This document shows positions 25,800 through 35,295 of a DNA stretch of 64,000 nucleotides, piece after piece. The DNA is from Chryseobacterium tagetis. Lineage in GTDB: Bacteria; Bacteroidota; Bacteroidia; Flavobacteriales; Weeksellaceae. Where the stretch lies: assembly GCF_016735585.2 (NCBI RefSeq), contig NZ_JAERSE020000005.1, positions 310,001 through 374,000 on the forward strand, written 5' to 3'. Under the pieces are notes generated by a model, which saw only the letters and a list, made by a program, of their open reading frames with translations, was not told the DNA's origin and did not search any database. Numbering within the stretch: the first letter of the stretch is position 1; every line of letters starts with the position of its first letter. Made by a program: the position numbers and the translations under genes.

Positions 25800-27043
25800 A
25801 TATAAAAAAAGCGATTTTCACCATATGTGCCAAAAATTATTTAGCTCAAGCACTTACACTGAGAGATTCAATATTGAAATATAATCCTGAAATTGATTTT
25901 TATCTTTTTTTGGCAGATGAAAAAACAGACGATATTTCTGATGTAAATGTAGTAGAATTAGATGATTCTTGGATCCATGATTGGAAAAGAATGGCATTCA
26001 AATATAATGTAATAGAATTTGCAACCTCTATAAAGCCTTTTTGTTTTAATAAATTATTCCAAGAAGGATATGATAAAGTACTTTATCTTGATCCTGATAT
26101 TTTTGTTACAGATAGCTTAGAAAGTATTTACAATGATCTTGATAGTTTTTCTATGGTTATCACTCCGCATTATAATCACATAGAAACTGAATATACAGGA
26201 TCTGTAACGGAAGAAGAACTTCTATTTGTTGGTATTTATAATTTAGGTTTTGGAGCCATAAAAAATAACCTGATTGGGAAGCAAATTATTGAGTGGTGGA
26301 AAAATAGACTTTTCAATAAATGTTATGCGGATAAGGAAGATTCTTTACATGTAGATCAAAGATGGATTGATTTTCTACCTGGTTTTTTTCCAAATGATAT
26401 TCTCATATCCCATCATGCAGGAATCAATATTGCAATTTGGAATTTACATGAGAGAAAACTTATTGTAAAAGATAACAAATATCTTATTGAAGATTTAAGG
26501 ACAAAGGTACAATACCCGCTTCTTTTCTTCCACTTTTCCGGTTTTGATCCTTATAATAGGACCGTTATAAATAGGAGACACTCAAAATATAATATTGAAG
26601 TTTTTCCATCATTTATTCCTATTATAAATGAATATTCAGAGCTTGTAAATAAAAATAAGTACGATCTTTTTTCTAAGTTAAGTTATTCCTTCAATAATTT
26701 TGACAATGGAGATGCTATTATTCCTCTTCATAGAAGGTTGTTCAGAGTTTATTTGGAAAAAAACGAGATTATGAACTTTGATGCGTTTTCTTCAAAGGAG
26801 CTCTTTTATAAAATTCTTAAATCTAAAAGGTTGATTCTTACAGATAAAACTGCAAATTATAATTTGGGGATAGTAAAAGAAAAAAAAGTGAATCTGGAAA
26901 AGATTGATAAAATATTCAATAATTTAATAAAACTCTTCATCTTCATTTTTGGAATTAAACGTTATTATTTTCTTATTAAATACATAAGGATGAAAACGAG
27001 ATTGGAAAGTCATGATTTTTTTCTTGATGACATAAAAAAATAA
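25796..27043 (+). CDS. GT8-like glycosyltransferase
   Basis: The 415-residue protein starts KKAIFTICAKNYLAQALTLR and contains KVLYLDPDIFVTDSL, where the D-x-D is the expected metal and nucleotide-sugar site. The rest, including DQRWIDFLPGFF and LLFFHFSGFDP, matches the general layout of nucleotide-diphospho-sugar transferases in surface polysaccharide clusters. The C-terminal 130 residues are basic and lack clear motifs. It begins with ATGA overlap with the previous gene, so both are translated together. Substrate unknown. Confidence 0.75.
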   Translation: MNIKKAIFTICAKNYLAQALTLRDSILKYNPEIDFYLFLADEKTDDISDVNVVELDDSWIHDWKRMAFKYNVIEFATSIKPFCFNKLFQEGYDKVLYLDPDIFVTDSLESIYNDLDSFSMVITPHYNHIETEYTGSVTEEELLFVGIYNLGFGAIKNNLIGKQIIEWWKNRLFNKCYADKEDSLHVDQRWIDFLPGFFPNDILISHHAGINIAIWNLHERKLIVKDNKYLIEDLRTKVQYPLLFFHFSGFDPYNRTVINRRHSKYNIEVFPSFIPIINEYSELVNKNKYDLFSKLSYSFNNFDNGDAIIPLHRRLFRVYLEKNEIMNFDAFSSKELFYKILKSKRLILTDKTANYNLGIVKEKKVNLEKIDKIFNNLIKLFIFIFGIKRYYFLIKYIRMKTRLESHDFFLDDIKK

Positions 27044-27059
27044 TCTATTTATAAAAACA

Positions 27060-28160
27060 GTGAGTATCAAAATAGGAATTGACGCATTTCCTTTTCAAGA
27101 AAAACCAACAGGGATTGGAAAGTATATCATTAATCTAGTTGAAGAAATTTCTAGACATATTCCTGATGCAGAATATTTTGCTTATTCTAATAGAAAAATA
27201 GTTTTATCAGATCATCTGGAATCTAATATTATTAAAAGAGAATATTTAGATACAGTTAGTTTGAAAATGCCAGGTAAAGTCTGGCTAAAATTTTTTTCAG
27301 GGAAATATATTAAAAAAGATAATCTTGATGTTTATATATCAACGTCAGGCTTTTTTCCTGTTTTATCTCCTAATGTAAAAAAAATTGCAATTATTCATGA
27401 TTTAAATTATAAGATCGTCCCTGGTACAATGGGACGGTTACATCGTTTAACGCATATATTTTTTTATAAAAAAGATGTGAAATCTGCAGATTTTATCGTT
27501 ACAAATAGTAGAGGAACTTCGGATAAATTAAAACATTTTTTTAGGATAAAAACGGATCAAATAATTAACCCATCAGTTTCTCCTACATATTTTAAAAGAA
27601 ACAAAGATGAAATCAATGGGGTACTTGAAAAATATCAAATAAATTCTGACTACTTATTGTTTGTGGGTAATTTGGAACCTAGAAAAAATCTCTTATTAGT
27701 AATAAATTCGTTTATAGAATTAGTTCAGGAAAAAAAGATATCTGATGTAAAATTATTAATTGTTGGTCTAAAAGGCTGGAAAAACAGTAAGCTAAATCAA
27801 CTAATAGATCAATATTCAGATTATATCCAATTGTCGGGATATGTAGCTGAACATGATTTGCCAGCTATATACTCACAAGCAAAAACTTTTGTATTTCCCT
27901 CTCTATATGAAGGATTTGGAATTCCGGTAAGAGAGGCTTTGATGTGTGGAACTTCAGTAATTACTTCAGATATTTCAGAACTTAGAGAAGCTGGTGAAAT
28001 AGTAGAAAGTAATGCACAAATAACCTTTATAGATCCACATAGTAAAGAAGAACTCAAATGTTCTATACTTAAGTATTTACATTATGATATAAATGAATAT
28101 CCAAGCAATAATATTCCCAGAATTGAAATTAGTAATTTGATTAAATTTATTACAAAATAA
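27060..28160 (+). CDS. Glycosyltransferase family 4
   Basis: The 366-residue GT-B enzyme opens KIGIDAFPFQEKPTGIGKYI. Its donor-binding half has LLFVGNLEPRKNLLLVINSF and SLYEGFGIPVREALMCGTSV with the E-x7-E pattern. The start is GTG at 27060, as no in-frame ATG precedes the conserved N-terminal strand. It is 16 bases from the previous gene and 7 from the next. It should extend the lipid-linked repeat unit. The sequence is like mannosyl- and glucosyltransferases of this cluster type, but the sugar is not determined. Confidence 0.87.
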   Translation: MSIKIGIDAFPFQEKPTGIGKYIINLVEEISRHIPDAEYFAYSNRKIVLSDHLESNIIKREYLDTVSLKMPGKVWLKFFSGKYIKKDNLDVYISTSGFFPVLSPNVKKIAIIHDLNYKIVPGTMGRLHRLTHIFFYKKDVKSADFIVTNSRGTSDKLKHFFRIKTDQIINPSVSPTYFKRNKDEINGVLEKYQINSDYLLFVGNLEPRKNLLLVINSFIELVQEKKISDVKLLIVGLKGWKNSKLNQLIDQYSDYIQLSGYVAEHDLPAIYSQAKTFVFPSLYEGFGIPVREALMCGTSVITSDISELREAGEIVESNAQITFIDPHSKEELKCSILKYLHYDINEYPSNNIPRIEISNLIKFITK

Positions 28161-28167
28161 ATTCAAA

Positions 28168-29391
28168 ATGAAAATGCTGCATTTAAATTTAAAAATTTTA
28201 TTATTAAGTATTGTTTCGAATTGTTGTTTTGCTCAGTTAAAACATTCACCAAAGCCTCGGTTTAATCAATATAATAAAATGGTTATGACCGGTTATCAAG
28301 GATGGTTTGCTGCGGAAGGAGATAGTGCAAATATAGGGTGGTATCATTATGCTAAAGATTGGAAACTTGATTCAAAGGTGAGTAAGTTTGATATGTGGCC
28401 GGATACAAAAGAATATAAAAAAACATATAAAACAAAGATTATTGATAAGGAAGGAAAACCAACTTACCTTTTCAGCTCAAACGATGCCTCCACATCAGAA
28501 TTACATGTGAAATGGATGAGAGATTACGGAATAGATGGAGCGTTTATACAGCGTTTTTTCTTAGCACTTTGGGATGGAACAAGGCAGCATCATATAAAAG
28601 TTCTCTTAAATATGATGAAATATGGTGACAAATATGGTAGGGCAATGTCTGTAATGTATGATATAGGCGGGATTAAAACTGAAAATGATGCGGATAAAAT
28701 AATAGAGGATTGGAAGTTTTTGGTGGATAATTTAAAAATAACATCTTCTAATGGGAAAGCTTATTTATTCAATAATAATAAGCCTGTAGTAGGTCTCATC
28801 ATTGTAGGCTTAAATGATTCGGAGACAAAACTTAGCTATATAGATAAAATAATGAACTTTCTAAAGAATGACAAAAAATATGGAAATTGTTCAATTGTTT
28901 TAGGGGTTCCGTATTTTTGGAGAACTTTGAATGGGGATAGTGTTTCTGATCCCCAACTTCATAGTTTGGTAAAGAAAGCAGACTATATTATGCCCTGGTC
29001 TGTAGGAAGAGTAAGATATGATAATTTCAGTGAAAATCAAAAAATATTAATAGATGACCTAGAATGGTGTAAAAAAAATAAGTTGGAATATTTACCTGTA
29101 ATATACCCAGGCTTTAGTTGGCACAATCTTAAGAATTCGGAACCAATGAATCAGATCCCAAGAAAGAGTGGAGCTTTTTATCAAAATATGATTAATAATG
29201 TGGAAAAAGCTAAAGTTAAGAATGTGTATGTTGCAATGTTTGATGAGATTGATGAAGGTACGGCGATATTCAAAATTTCGAAAAATCCGCCCGATACAGG
29301 TTTTATGAGGTTTGTTGCTCATGATAAAAATATCCCGGAAGATTATTACCTTAAACTTACGGGACAACTTGCAAAAGAATTGAAAAAATAA
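28168..29391 (+). CDS. Secreted glycoside hydrolase, GH71/GH99-like
   Basis: The 407-residue protein has a signal peptide ending CCFAQ (about residue 23). The start of the mature domain, MVMTGYQGWFAAEGDSANIGWYHYAK, spans the opening strand of GH71/99-like TIM barrels. Later come IDGAFIQRFFL and VAMFDEIDEGTAIFK with acidic residues in the expected active-site region. GH99 enzymes cleave alpha-mannosides internally. A secreted hydrolase inside a capsule cluster may trim or release the polymer, or clear misplaced polymer from the periplasm. Family placement is by recognition and the substrate is inferred. Confidence 0.75.
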   Translation: MKMLHLNLKILLLSIVSNCCFAQLKHSPKPRFNQYNKMVMTGYQGWFAAEGDSANIGWYHYAKDWKLDSKVSKFDMWPDTKEYKKTYKTKIIDKEGKPTYLFSSNDASTSELHVKWMRDYGIDGAFIQRFFLALWDGTRQHHIKVLLNMMKYGDKYGRAMSVMYDIGGIKTENDADKIIEDWKFLVDNLKITSSNGKAYLFNNNKPVVGLIIVGLNDSETKLSYIDKIMNFLKNDKKYGNCSIVLGVPYFWRTLNGDSVSDPQLHSLVKKADYIMPWSVGRVRYDNFSENQKILIDDLEWCKKNKLEYLPVIYPGFSWHNLKNSEPMNQIPRKSGAFYQNMINNVEKAKVKNVYVAMFDEIDEGTAIFKISKNPPDTGFMRFVAHDKNIPEDYYLKLTGQLAKELKK

Positions 29392-29401
29392 CTTATTAAT
29401 T

Positions 29402-30646
29402 ATGAATGATTTTCTTCCCGTTTCTAAAATAAAAGACAGTTATGAAGGTAGTGAAACTACCGATTATTCTTACAGTAAGATATTTGTATATATTCTGAGG
29501 TTTTATTTTATATTTTTCCCAATGTACCCATTACTTACGAAATTTTTGGGAACATCTTTATGGAAAGACGGATTGTATATTTTTTGCTCTTTAGTAGGAA
29601 TTGTAGCTTTCTCGAAGAGTAAATTTTTTGTAACATATTTTATTACCATTATTTGTATTATCTTATTTCAGGTATTTCAAGATTTTGATTATTGGGAATA
29701 TCTGACCTGGTTTTTTATGGGTCCCCCATTGTATCTTTATTTCCGGTATATTGAAAAGCCAGAATATAAAATTGACCTTATAATTTTGATGATAATCATG
29801 ACTTTAGGAATTTTATTTGTATTTCTTTATGAAGTTCCAACTAATAATTCCACTTATTTTAGTGTAGATTTTGATAAACTGGATGAGGTTTCTATGTTAA
29901 GAGATGGAAAAACCAGACCTAGATTTTGTTTTGTAAGCCCAATGGCATATAGTCAATATTGTTGGTTCATTGCAACTACAGTATTTTTAAATAGAAATAT
30001 AAATAAAGTATTGAGATATGTATTCTCTCTTGCTGTATTTCTAACGATTTTTTATTGTAATACTCGTGCAGGAGTATTTTTGACAATTATTAGTGTGGGT
30101 GTTTTATTTTATGTAAAATTTAATTTATATAAGGTGAAAATTAATAATATGATAACAATTATTATCTTGGGATTTATTGTTATTCTTCAAAATGTTCTCT
30201 CTGCTCAAGGAACAGCTTCAGGTAAGAATGAAAATCTTTCAGACAGTTTAAGAGTATTTTATTTACTTGATGGTTGGAATAAGGCAAAAGATCATTTTTT
30301 ATTAGGAATCTCTGGTAAGTATTTTTCACCGCGATATGAAAAATGGTTTGATTTTGAAAACTCGTGGTTATCATTTATAGTTTGTTTTGGTATAATAGGA
30401 ATATTTTTGATTTATTTTCTCATCAAAAACTTTGTTTTCACCCAATCCAATAGGTTTATTGTTTTTTATACTATTCCTTGGTTGAGCTATTCTGTTATTT
30501 TTCCTATTTTCCAAGAACAATGTGCTGTTTTTATTTCTTGGTTTATTTTAGCAATTATTTTGAACCTTGATAAGTGGCAGTATATAAATGATCTTGAAGA
30601 TGAGAATTTAATAACCGAAGAAATTGATATTGAGCAGATAAAATGA
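29402..30646 (+). CDS. wzy: Wzy-like O-antigen/capsule polymerase (or ligase)
   Basis: The 414-residue integral membrane protein has about ten to twelve hydrophobic spans and a larger extracytoplasmic loop with SLRVFYLLDGWNKAKDH followed by FLLGISGKYFSPRYE. The R-x-x-x-W-x-x-A-x-x-x-x-x-x-G pattern is typical of Wzy and WaaL polymerases and ligases. As the only such protein in the cluster, between flippase, transferases and the Wzc gene, it should polymerise the flipped repeat units. It overlaps the following glycosyltransferase gene by four bases. Ligase activity cannot be excluded. Confidence 0.8.
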   Translation: MNDFLPVSKIKDSYEGSETTDYSYSKIFVYILRFYFIFFPMYPLLTKFLGTSLWKDGLYIFCSLVGIVAFSKSKFFVTYFITIICIILFQVFQDFDYWEYLTWFFMGPPLYLYFRYIEKPEYKIDLIILMIIMTLGILFVFLYEVPTNNSTYFSVDFDKLDEVSMLRDGKTRPRFCFVSPMAYSQYCWFIATTVFLNRNINKVLRYVFSLAVFLTIFYCNTRAGVFLTIISVGVLFYVKFNLYKVKINNMITIIILGFIVILQNVLSAQGTASGKNENLSDSLRVFYLLDGWNKAKDHFLLGISGKYFSPRYEKWFDFENSWLSFIVCFGIIGIFLIYFLIKNFVFTQSNRFIVFYTIPWLSYSVIFPIFQEQCAVFISWFILAIILNLDKWQYINDLEDENLITEEIDIEQIK

Positions 30647-31710
30647 AAAAAATTTTTGTTAATGCACGTTTCCTTACACAGCGTATAACAGGTGTGCAAA
30701 GATTTGCTATTGAAATTTCTAAAATACTTAAAAGAGAACTTAATGATGATATTGTTTTTGTTGCTCCGAAAGATATCATACATAAAGAAATTGCGGCTGA
30801 ATTAAATGTTAAAATAGTGGGGCATAACAAATCGCATATCTGGGAACAAATAGATTTGCGTAGATTCTTAATTAAAAATAGTTCACCAATTTTATTAAAT
30901 CTCTGTAATACAGGACCTTTGTTCTATCGTAATAATATTATTACCATTCATGATATCGCTTTTGAGATTTATCCCCAAACATATTCAAAAAAATTTTTAA
31001 TAACATATAAGTACCTTATTCCTAAACTAGCATATTCAGCAAAACAAATTATTACTGTAAGTGAATTTTCAAAGTCAGAAATTATTAAATATTATAATAT
31101 CTCGGATAATAAAATACATGTCATATACAATGCAGTTAGTCCAGAATTTCAACAAATTAGAAATGCAGATCTTGAAAAAGAAAAATATTTTTTAACAGTA
31201 TCATCACTTAATTACAGAAAAAATTTAAATTTGGTTTTGAAAGCTTTTGATGATTTAAGTAAAACGGAAAAAGATATTTATTTATACGTCGTAGGGGATT
31301 TAGATAATAGAAGTTTTTCAAATTATGATTTACAAAAATATAATTTGAATAATAGAATTGTTTTTTTAGGACGGATTGAAGATGAAAAATTAATGGAGTA
31401 TTATACAAGCTCACTAGCTTTTATATATCCTTCATTGTATGAAGGATTTGGAATACCTCCTTTGGAAGCGCAAAAGTGTGAGGCTCCGGTTATTGTTTCA
31501 GATATTCCCTGTTTTCATGAGATTTTTGAAGATAGTGTATCATATATCAATCCACACGATCCCATTCAGCTGACCTATATAATGAATCTCCATCTTAACT
31601 ATATGAATAGATTCCAGCAAATAGAAAAGGGATTAGATAATGAAAAAAAATATGATTGGGGAAAAAGTGCAAAAAAAGTATTAAAGCTTTTAGAGGAATG
31701 CGAAAGGTGA
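30643..31710 (+). CDS. Glycosyltransferase family 4
   Basis: The 355-residue GT-B enzyme opens KKIFVNARFLTQRITGVQRF and contains VSEFSKSEIIKYY. The donor half has FLTVSSLNYRKNLNLVLKAF and PSLYEGFGIPPLEAQKCEAP, the E-x7-E site. It resembles mannosyltransferases of the WbaZ/RfaB kind in overall layout. ATGA overlap with the polymerase gene shows coupled translation. It is the last gene of this operon segment before a 186-base gap with a new promoter. Substrate unknown. Confidence 0.87.
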   Translation: MKKIFVNARFLTQRITGVQRFAIEISKILKRELNDDIVFVAPKDIIHKEIAAELNVKIVGHNKSHIWEQIDLRRFLIKNSSPILLNLCNTGPLFYRNNIITIHDIAFEIYPQTYSKKFLITYKYLIPKLAYSAKQIITVSEFSKSEIIKYYNISDNKIHVIYNAVSPEFQQIRNADLEKEKYFLTVSSLNYRKNLNLVLKAFDDLSKTEKDIYLYVVGDLDNRSFSNYDLQKYNLNNRIVFLGRIEDEKLMEYYTSSLAFIYPSLYEGFGIPPLEAQKCEAPVIVSDIPCFHEIFEDSVSYINPHDPIQLTYIMNLHLNYMNRFQQIEKGLDNEKKYDWGKSAKKVLKLLEECER

Positions 31711-31784
31711 TTTTAGTTGATGCAGATTTTATGGTATGATAACAGATATATATTTAAACTTTTGTTTTACAAAGAATAAAAAGA

Positions 31785-31792
31785 TATATTTG
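31785..31792 (+). promoter_or_regulatory. Bacteroidota -7 promoter box before the second capsule segment
   Basis: TATATTTG matches TAnnTTTG and lies 104 bases before the ATG at 31897, in the only sizeable gap among the transferase genes. The long AT-rich leader has no clear hairpin. Confidence 0.5.
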
Positions 31793-31896
31793 TAGTTCTC
31801 TTATGATTTATACAGGAAGCATAATGCTTTAGTAATTTTTTAACTGTTAAGTTGTATTTGATTTAAAACTCAAATTTACTTTTTTAGTTTATCATT

Positions 31897-32997
31897 ATGA
31901 AAATAGCACTCGTACAAGATTGGCTAACGGAGCTGGGAGGGGCTGAAAAAGTTTTTTCACAAATTTTTAAAATGTATCCTGAAGCGGATATTTATACATT
32001 GGTTTGTGATAAAAAAATTCTAAAGAAATTAGAAATTCCAGATTCCAAAGTTACCACTTCATTTATTCAAAGATTACCGTTTGCAAAAAAAAAATATAGA
32101 AACTATTTTCCTCTTTTCACTTTAGCAATAGAAACTTTTGATCTGTCTTCATATGATATTATTATAAGTTCTTCTTATTGTGTCGCCAAAGGTGTTCTTA
32201 CCAATTCAAATCAAATTCATTTTTGTTATTGTCATTCTCCGGTACGATACGCTTGGGATTTGCATTTTCAATATCTCCGAGAAGCTAAACTTGAAAGTGG
32301 GATTAAAGGTTTTATTGCTAAATATTTTTTACATAAACTAAGATTGTGGGACATAGCTTCTCTAAATAGAGTAGATCATTTTATAAGTAATTCAAAGTTT
32401 ATAAAACAAAGGATCAGTAAAATATATAACAGAGAATCTATAACAATTTATCCTCCTGTAGATATTGATAATTTTAGCATTAAAGAGGATAAAGAAGATT
32501 ATTATTTTACTTGCTCAAGAATGGTTCCTTATAAAAAAGTTGATTTAATTGTTGAAACTTTTTCCCAATATTTACAAGATAAAAAACTCATTGTAATAGG
32601 TACTGGTCCGGATTTTGAAAAAATAAAGAAAAAGGCAGGAGAGAATGTGATATTAATGGGATATCAGCCATTAGAGATTATGAGAGATTATATGGCAAAA
32701 GCTAAAGCTTTTGTATTTGCTGCAGAAGAAGACTTTGGTATTGTTCCTGTTGAGGCTCAATCTTGCGGAACTCCGGTTATTGCTTATGGCAAAGGTGGTG
32801 TTTTAGAAACTGTTTTAGAAAACAAAACAGGTGTTTTTTTTAAGCATCAGGATGCTTTATCTTTGAAAGATGCAGTAGAAAACTTTGAAAATAATTTGCA
32901 AAACTTTAATCCATTATTTATTCGTCAGCATGCAGAAAAATTCAGCAATAATGTTTTTATTAATAGTCTTGATTCGTTTATAAAAGAAAAAATATAA
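31897..32997 (+). CDS. Glycosyltransferase family 4, WbaZ-like
   Basis: The 366-residue GT-B enzyme begins KIALVQDWLTELGGAEKVFS, the signature start of WbaZ-like mannosyltransferases. It has HFCYCHSPVRYAWDL, YYFTCSRMVPYKKVDLIVE and FAAEEDFGIVPVEAQSCGTP in the donor-binding half. It should add a hexose, possibly mannose, to the repeat unit. Transcription probably starts at the box at 31785, and a perfect 13-bp hairpin follows the stop codon. It may therefore be expressed on its own, apart from the larger operon. Confidence 0.87.
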   Translation: MKIALVQDWLTELGGAEKVFSQIFKMYPEADIYTLVCDKKILKKLEIPDSKVTTSFIQRLPFAKKKYRNYFPLFTLAIETFDLSSYDIIISSSYCVAKGVLTNSNQIHFCYCHSPVRYAWDLHFQYLREAKLESGIKGFIAKYFLHKLRLWDIASLNRVDHFISNSKFIKQRISKIYNRESITIYPPVDIDNFSIKEDKEDYYFTCSRMVPYKKVDLIVETFSQYLQDKKLIVIGTGPDFEKIKKKAGENVILMGYQPLEIMRDYMAKAKAFVFAAEEDFGIVPVEAQSCGTPVIAYGKGGVLETVLENKTGVFFKHQDALSLKDAVENFENNLQNFNPLFIRQHAEKFSNNVFINSLDSFIKEKI

Positions 32998-33006
32998 ATA
33001 TTAAAT

Positions 33007-33048
33007 AATACTTAACTTTTAAATAAGAAAGTTAAGTATTTTATTTTT
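33007..33048 (+). terminator. Intrinsic terminator after the WbaZ-like gene
   Basis: A perfect 13-bp stem (33007-33019 with 33028-33040), an eight-base loop and a T-rich tail. It isolates the preceding gene from rfbC. Confidence 0.88.
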
Positions 33049-33149
33049 AGTTTTGTTGTCATTTTGAAATTATTAGCTATGAAATAACGTTTTTGAATTT
33101 AAAATAATTTTTTTAGAAAATTTTCAAATACTATATTATTTATTAGAAT

Positions 33150-33695
33150 ATGAATATTAAAGAAACCCCCCTTAAAGATTGCTATATTATAGAACCTACT
33201 GTTTTTGAAGACGACAGAGGCTATTTTTATGAGAAGTTCAATGAACAAAAATTTAATGAGCTTACAGGAATGAACGGTCATTTTGTACAAGATAATATCT
33301 CTAAATCAAGCTATGGTGTTCTTAGGGGATTGCACTTACAGAAAGGAGATAAAGCACAGGCGAAATTAGTATCTTGTCTGGAAGGAAAAGTTTTAGATGT
33401 AGCGGTTGATTTACGTGAAGATTCTCCAACATTTGGAAAATGGTTTTCAATTGAACTTACAGCTGACAATAAATTACAATTATATGTTCCTAGAGGATTC
33501 GGTCATGGTTTCTCAGTTCTCAGTGAAACAGCCGTATTTTCTTATAAATGTGATAATTACTATGATAAAGCTTCAGAAGGTGGTGTGCTTTGGAATGATA
33601 CTGACTTAAATATTGATTGGCAATTGCCTTCAGACGATATTATACTTTCAGAAAAAGATAAAGTTCAACCTGTATTTTCTTTGAAAAATTTTTAA
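33150..33695 (+). CDS. rfbC: dTDP-4-dehydrorhamnose 3,5-epimerase
   Basis: The 181-residue cupin enzyme is of standard length. It opens MNIKETPLKDCYIIEPTVFE and carries the catalytic histidine segment GVLRGLHLQKG, the DLREDSPTFGKW strand and PRGFGHGFSVLSE. It converts dTDP-4-keto-6-deoxyglucose to the L-lyxo form on the way to dTDP-L-rhamnose. RfbA, RfbB and RfbD are not in the window, so the rest of the pathway must be elsewhere, or the enzyme serves another deoxysugar. A 92-base gap separates it from the next gene. Confidence 0.93.
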   Translation: MNIKETPLKDCYIIEPTVFEDDRGYFYEKFNEQKFNELTGMNGHFVQDNISKSSYGVLRGLHLQKGDKAQAKLVSCLEGKVLDVAVDLREDSPTFGKWFSIELTADNKLQLYVPRGFGHGFSVLSETAVFSYKCDNYYDKASEGGVLWNDTDLNIDWQLPSDDIILSEKDKVQPVFSLKNF

Positions 33696-33787
33696 TATAT
33701 TCGAAGGAGAATAAGAATTAATAACCCAATTTTTAATTACGTTGAATATGCAGCAACTTTAAAAGTTAGAAGAATCATTACCGGATT

Positions 33788-35176
33788 ATGTTAATTTATT
33801 TTTTTAAACATTTACCCAAAATTTTTCTGGTTGGGGATTATATTATTATCAATCTTTTTTTGATTCTAGGGAAATTATATTTTTTTAACTCAGATAAAGA
33901 AGATTTTACCCAAAGTTATATTACTCAATTTATTCTTTTAAATATTTCCTGGTTTGTTATTACTACAATGACAAAACCGTACAAATGTCTGAAAATAAAA
34001 GAATCTTCGCTGCATTTTAATGCTTTGACAAAATCTTTTATTTTACTGACAGTCTTTTCTGCAATTTATTTTGGACTTATTCTTCGTGTAAATATTGACT
34101 ATAGAAATGTAATACTTTATTTTCTATTGATTGGTTTTTTCATGACGCTTACAAGATTCGTTTTATTTTTATATAGAAAAAAAAACAGAATTAAAATTGG
34201 CCGAAAATTTTACTCCTTCAATACAGTACTTGTTGGCGAAAATAAATTATCAACCTCATTATTGTCAAATCATGATTTGAGAAAATCTATGGGAATAAGA
34301 GGGACCTACACATCTGGAGAAACAGAAACTAAAAATAAATATTTAGGTAGAATAGATAAATTATTTGAAGATTTAGAGAACTCTAAAATTAATAATATCA
34401 TTTTTTGTGATAGTAAGATTGAAGTTGATCTATATAAACAGATCGTTGAGGTGGCTGAACATAAAATGATCAGAATTTATATGGTTCCTGACTTTAAATA
34501 TCTTAATCTTGGGCCTCATTATTATGATGTGGTGCATGAGATTCCGTTCTTAAAGCTTATCAGAGAACCGCTGTCAAATCCTAAAAAACAAATCTTAAAA
34601 AGAACGTTTGATATTGCGTTTTCACTTTTTGTAATTGTATTTATTCTATCGTGGCTTATACCTGTTATTGCACTTATTGTAAAGTTAGAGAGTAATGAAT
34701 CAGTATTCTTTAGACAAAAAAGATCAGGATTAAATAACGAGCCCTTTGATTGTATCAAATTTAGAAGTATGACTTCTAATGAAAATGCTGATTTAGAAAC
34801 TACTAAAAAGAACGATACTAGAGTAACAAAATTTGGAGCATTTATGAGAAAAACAAGTATCGACGAGCTGCCTCAGTTTATCAATGTTTTTCTTGGAGAT
34901 ATGTCTATCGTGGGACCTAGACCTCACATGCTGTCTCAAACAGAAATGTACTCAAAAATTACTAAAAAATATATGACCCGACACATTGTAAAACCTGGCA
35001 TTACAGGTTGGGCGCAAGTGATGGGTTCCAGAGGAGAGATATTTTCTCATAGAGATATGGAAAAAAGAATTGAAAAAGATATTTGGTATATCCAGAACTG
35101 GTCCTTTTTCCTTGACATCAAAATAATCTTCCTTACCTTATATAATATAGTGAGAGGAGATGAACAGGCTTATTAA
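33788..35176 (+). CDS. Polyprenyl glycosylphosphotransferase, long WcaJ-like form
   Basis: The 462-residue membrane enzyme has four to five N-terminal spans (about 10-140), a CoA-binding-like cytoplasmic domain and a further hydrophobic helix. It ends in a C-terminal PGT catalytic domain with FFRQKRSGLNNEPFDCIKF, SIDELPQFINVFLGD, MSIVGPRPHM and RHIVKPGITGWAQV. It starts repeat-unit synthesis by placing a hexose-1-phosphate on undecaprenyl phosphate. It is the third initiating enzyme in the window and the only long form, so it is the best candidate for the main capsule pathway. Confidence 0.9.
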   Translation: MLIYFFKHLPKIFLVGDYIIINLFLILGKLYFFNSDKEDFTQSYITQFILLNISWFVITTMTKPYKCLKIKESSLHFNALTKSFILLTVFSAIYFGLILRVNIDYRNVILYFLLIGFFMTLTRFVLFLYRKKNRIKIGRKFYSFNTVLVGENKLSTSLLSNHDLRKSMGIRGTYTSGETETKNKYLGRIDKLFEDLENSKINNIIFCDSKIEVDLYKQIVEVAEHKMIRIYMVPDFKYLNLGPHYYDVVHEIPFLKLIREPLSNPKKQILKRTFDIAFSLFVIVFILSWLIPVIALIVKLESNESVFFRQKRSGLNNEPFDCIKFRSMTSNENADLETTKKNDTRVTKFGAFMRKTSIDELPQFINVFLGDMSIVGPRPHMLSQTEMYSKITKKYMTRHIVKPGITGWAQVMGSRGEIFSHRDMEKRIEKDIWYIQNWSFFLDIKIIFLTLYNIVRGDEQAY

Positions 35177-35212
35177 AGTAAAACTTAATTTACATTACTA
35201 AATAGAATACTG

Positions 35213-35247
35213 AAAACCACTTTTTTAAGGTGGTTTTATTTTTTTAA
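35213..35247 (+). terminator. Intrinsic terminator at the end of the capsule cluster
   Basis: An 8-bp stem (35213-35220 with 35230-35237), a nine-base loop and a long T-rich tail. It separates the capsule cluster from rimO. Confidence 0.8.
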
Positions 35248-35268
35248 TTTATCCTTTTTAATATTTTG

Positions 35269-35276
35269 TATCTTTG
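35269..35276 (+). promoter_or_regulatory. Bacteroidota -7 promoter box before rimO
   Basis: TATCTTTG matches TAnnTTTG and lies 20 bases before the ATG at 35296. An upstream in-frame TTG at 35266 overlaps this box and so cannot be the start codon. Confidence 0.7.
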
Positions 35277-35295
35277 CACCCTGAAAAATAGAAAG

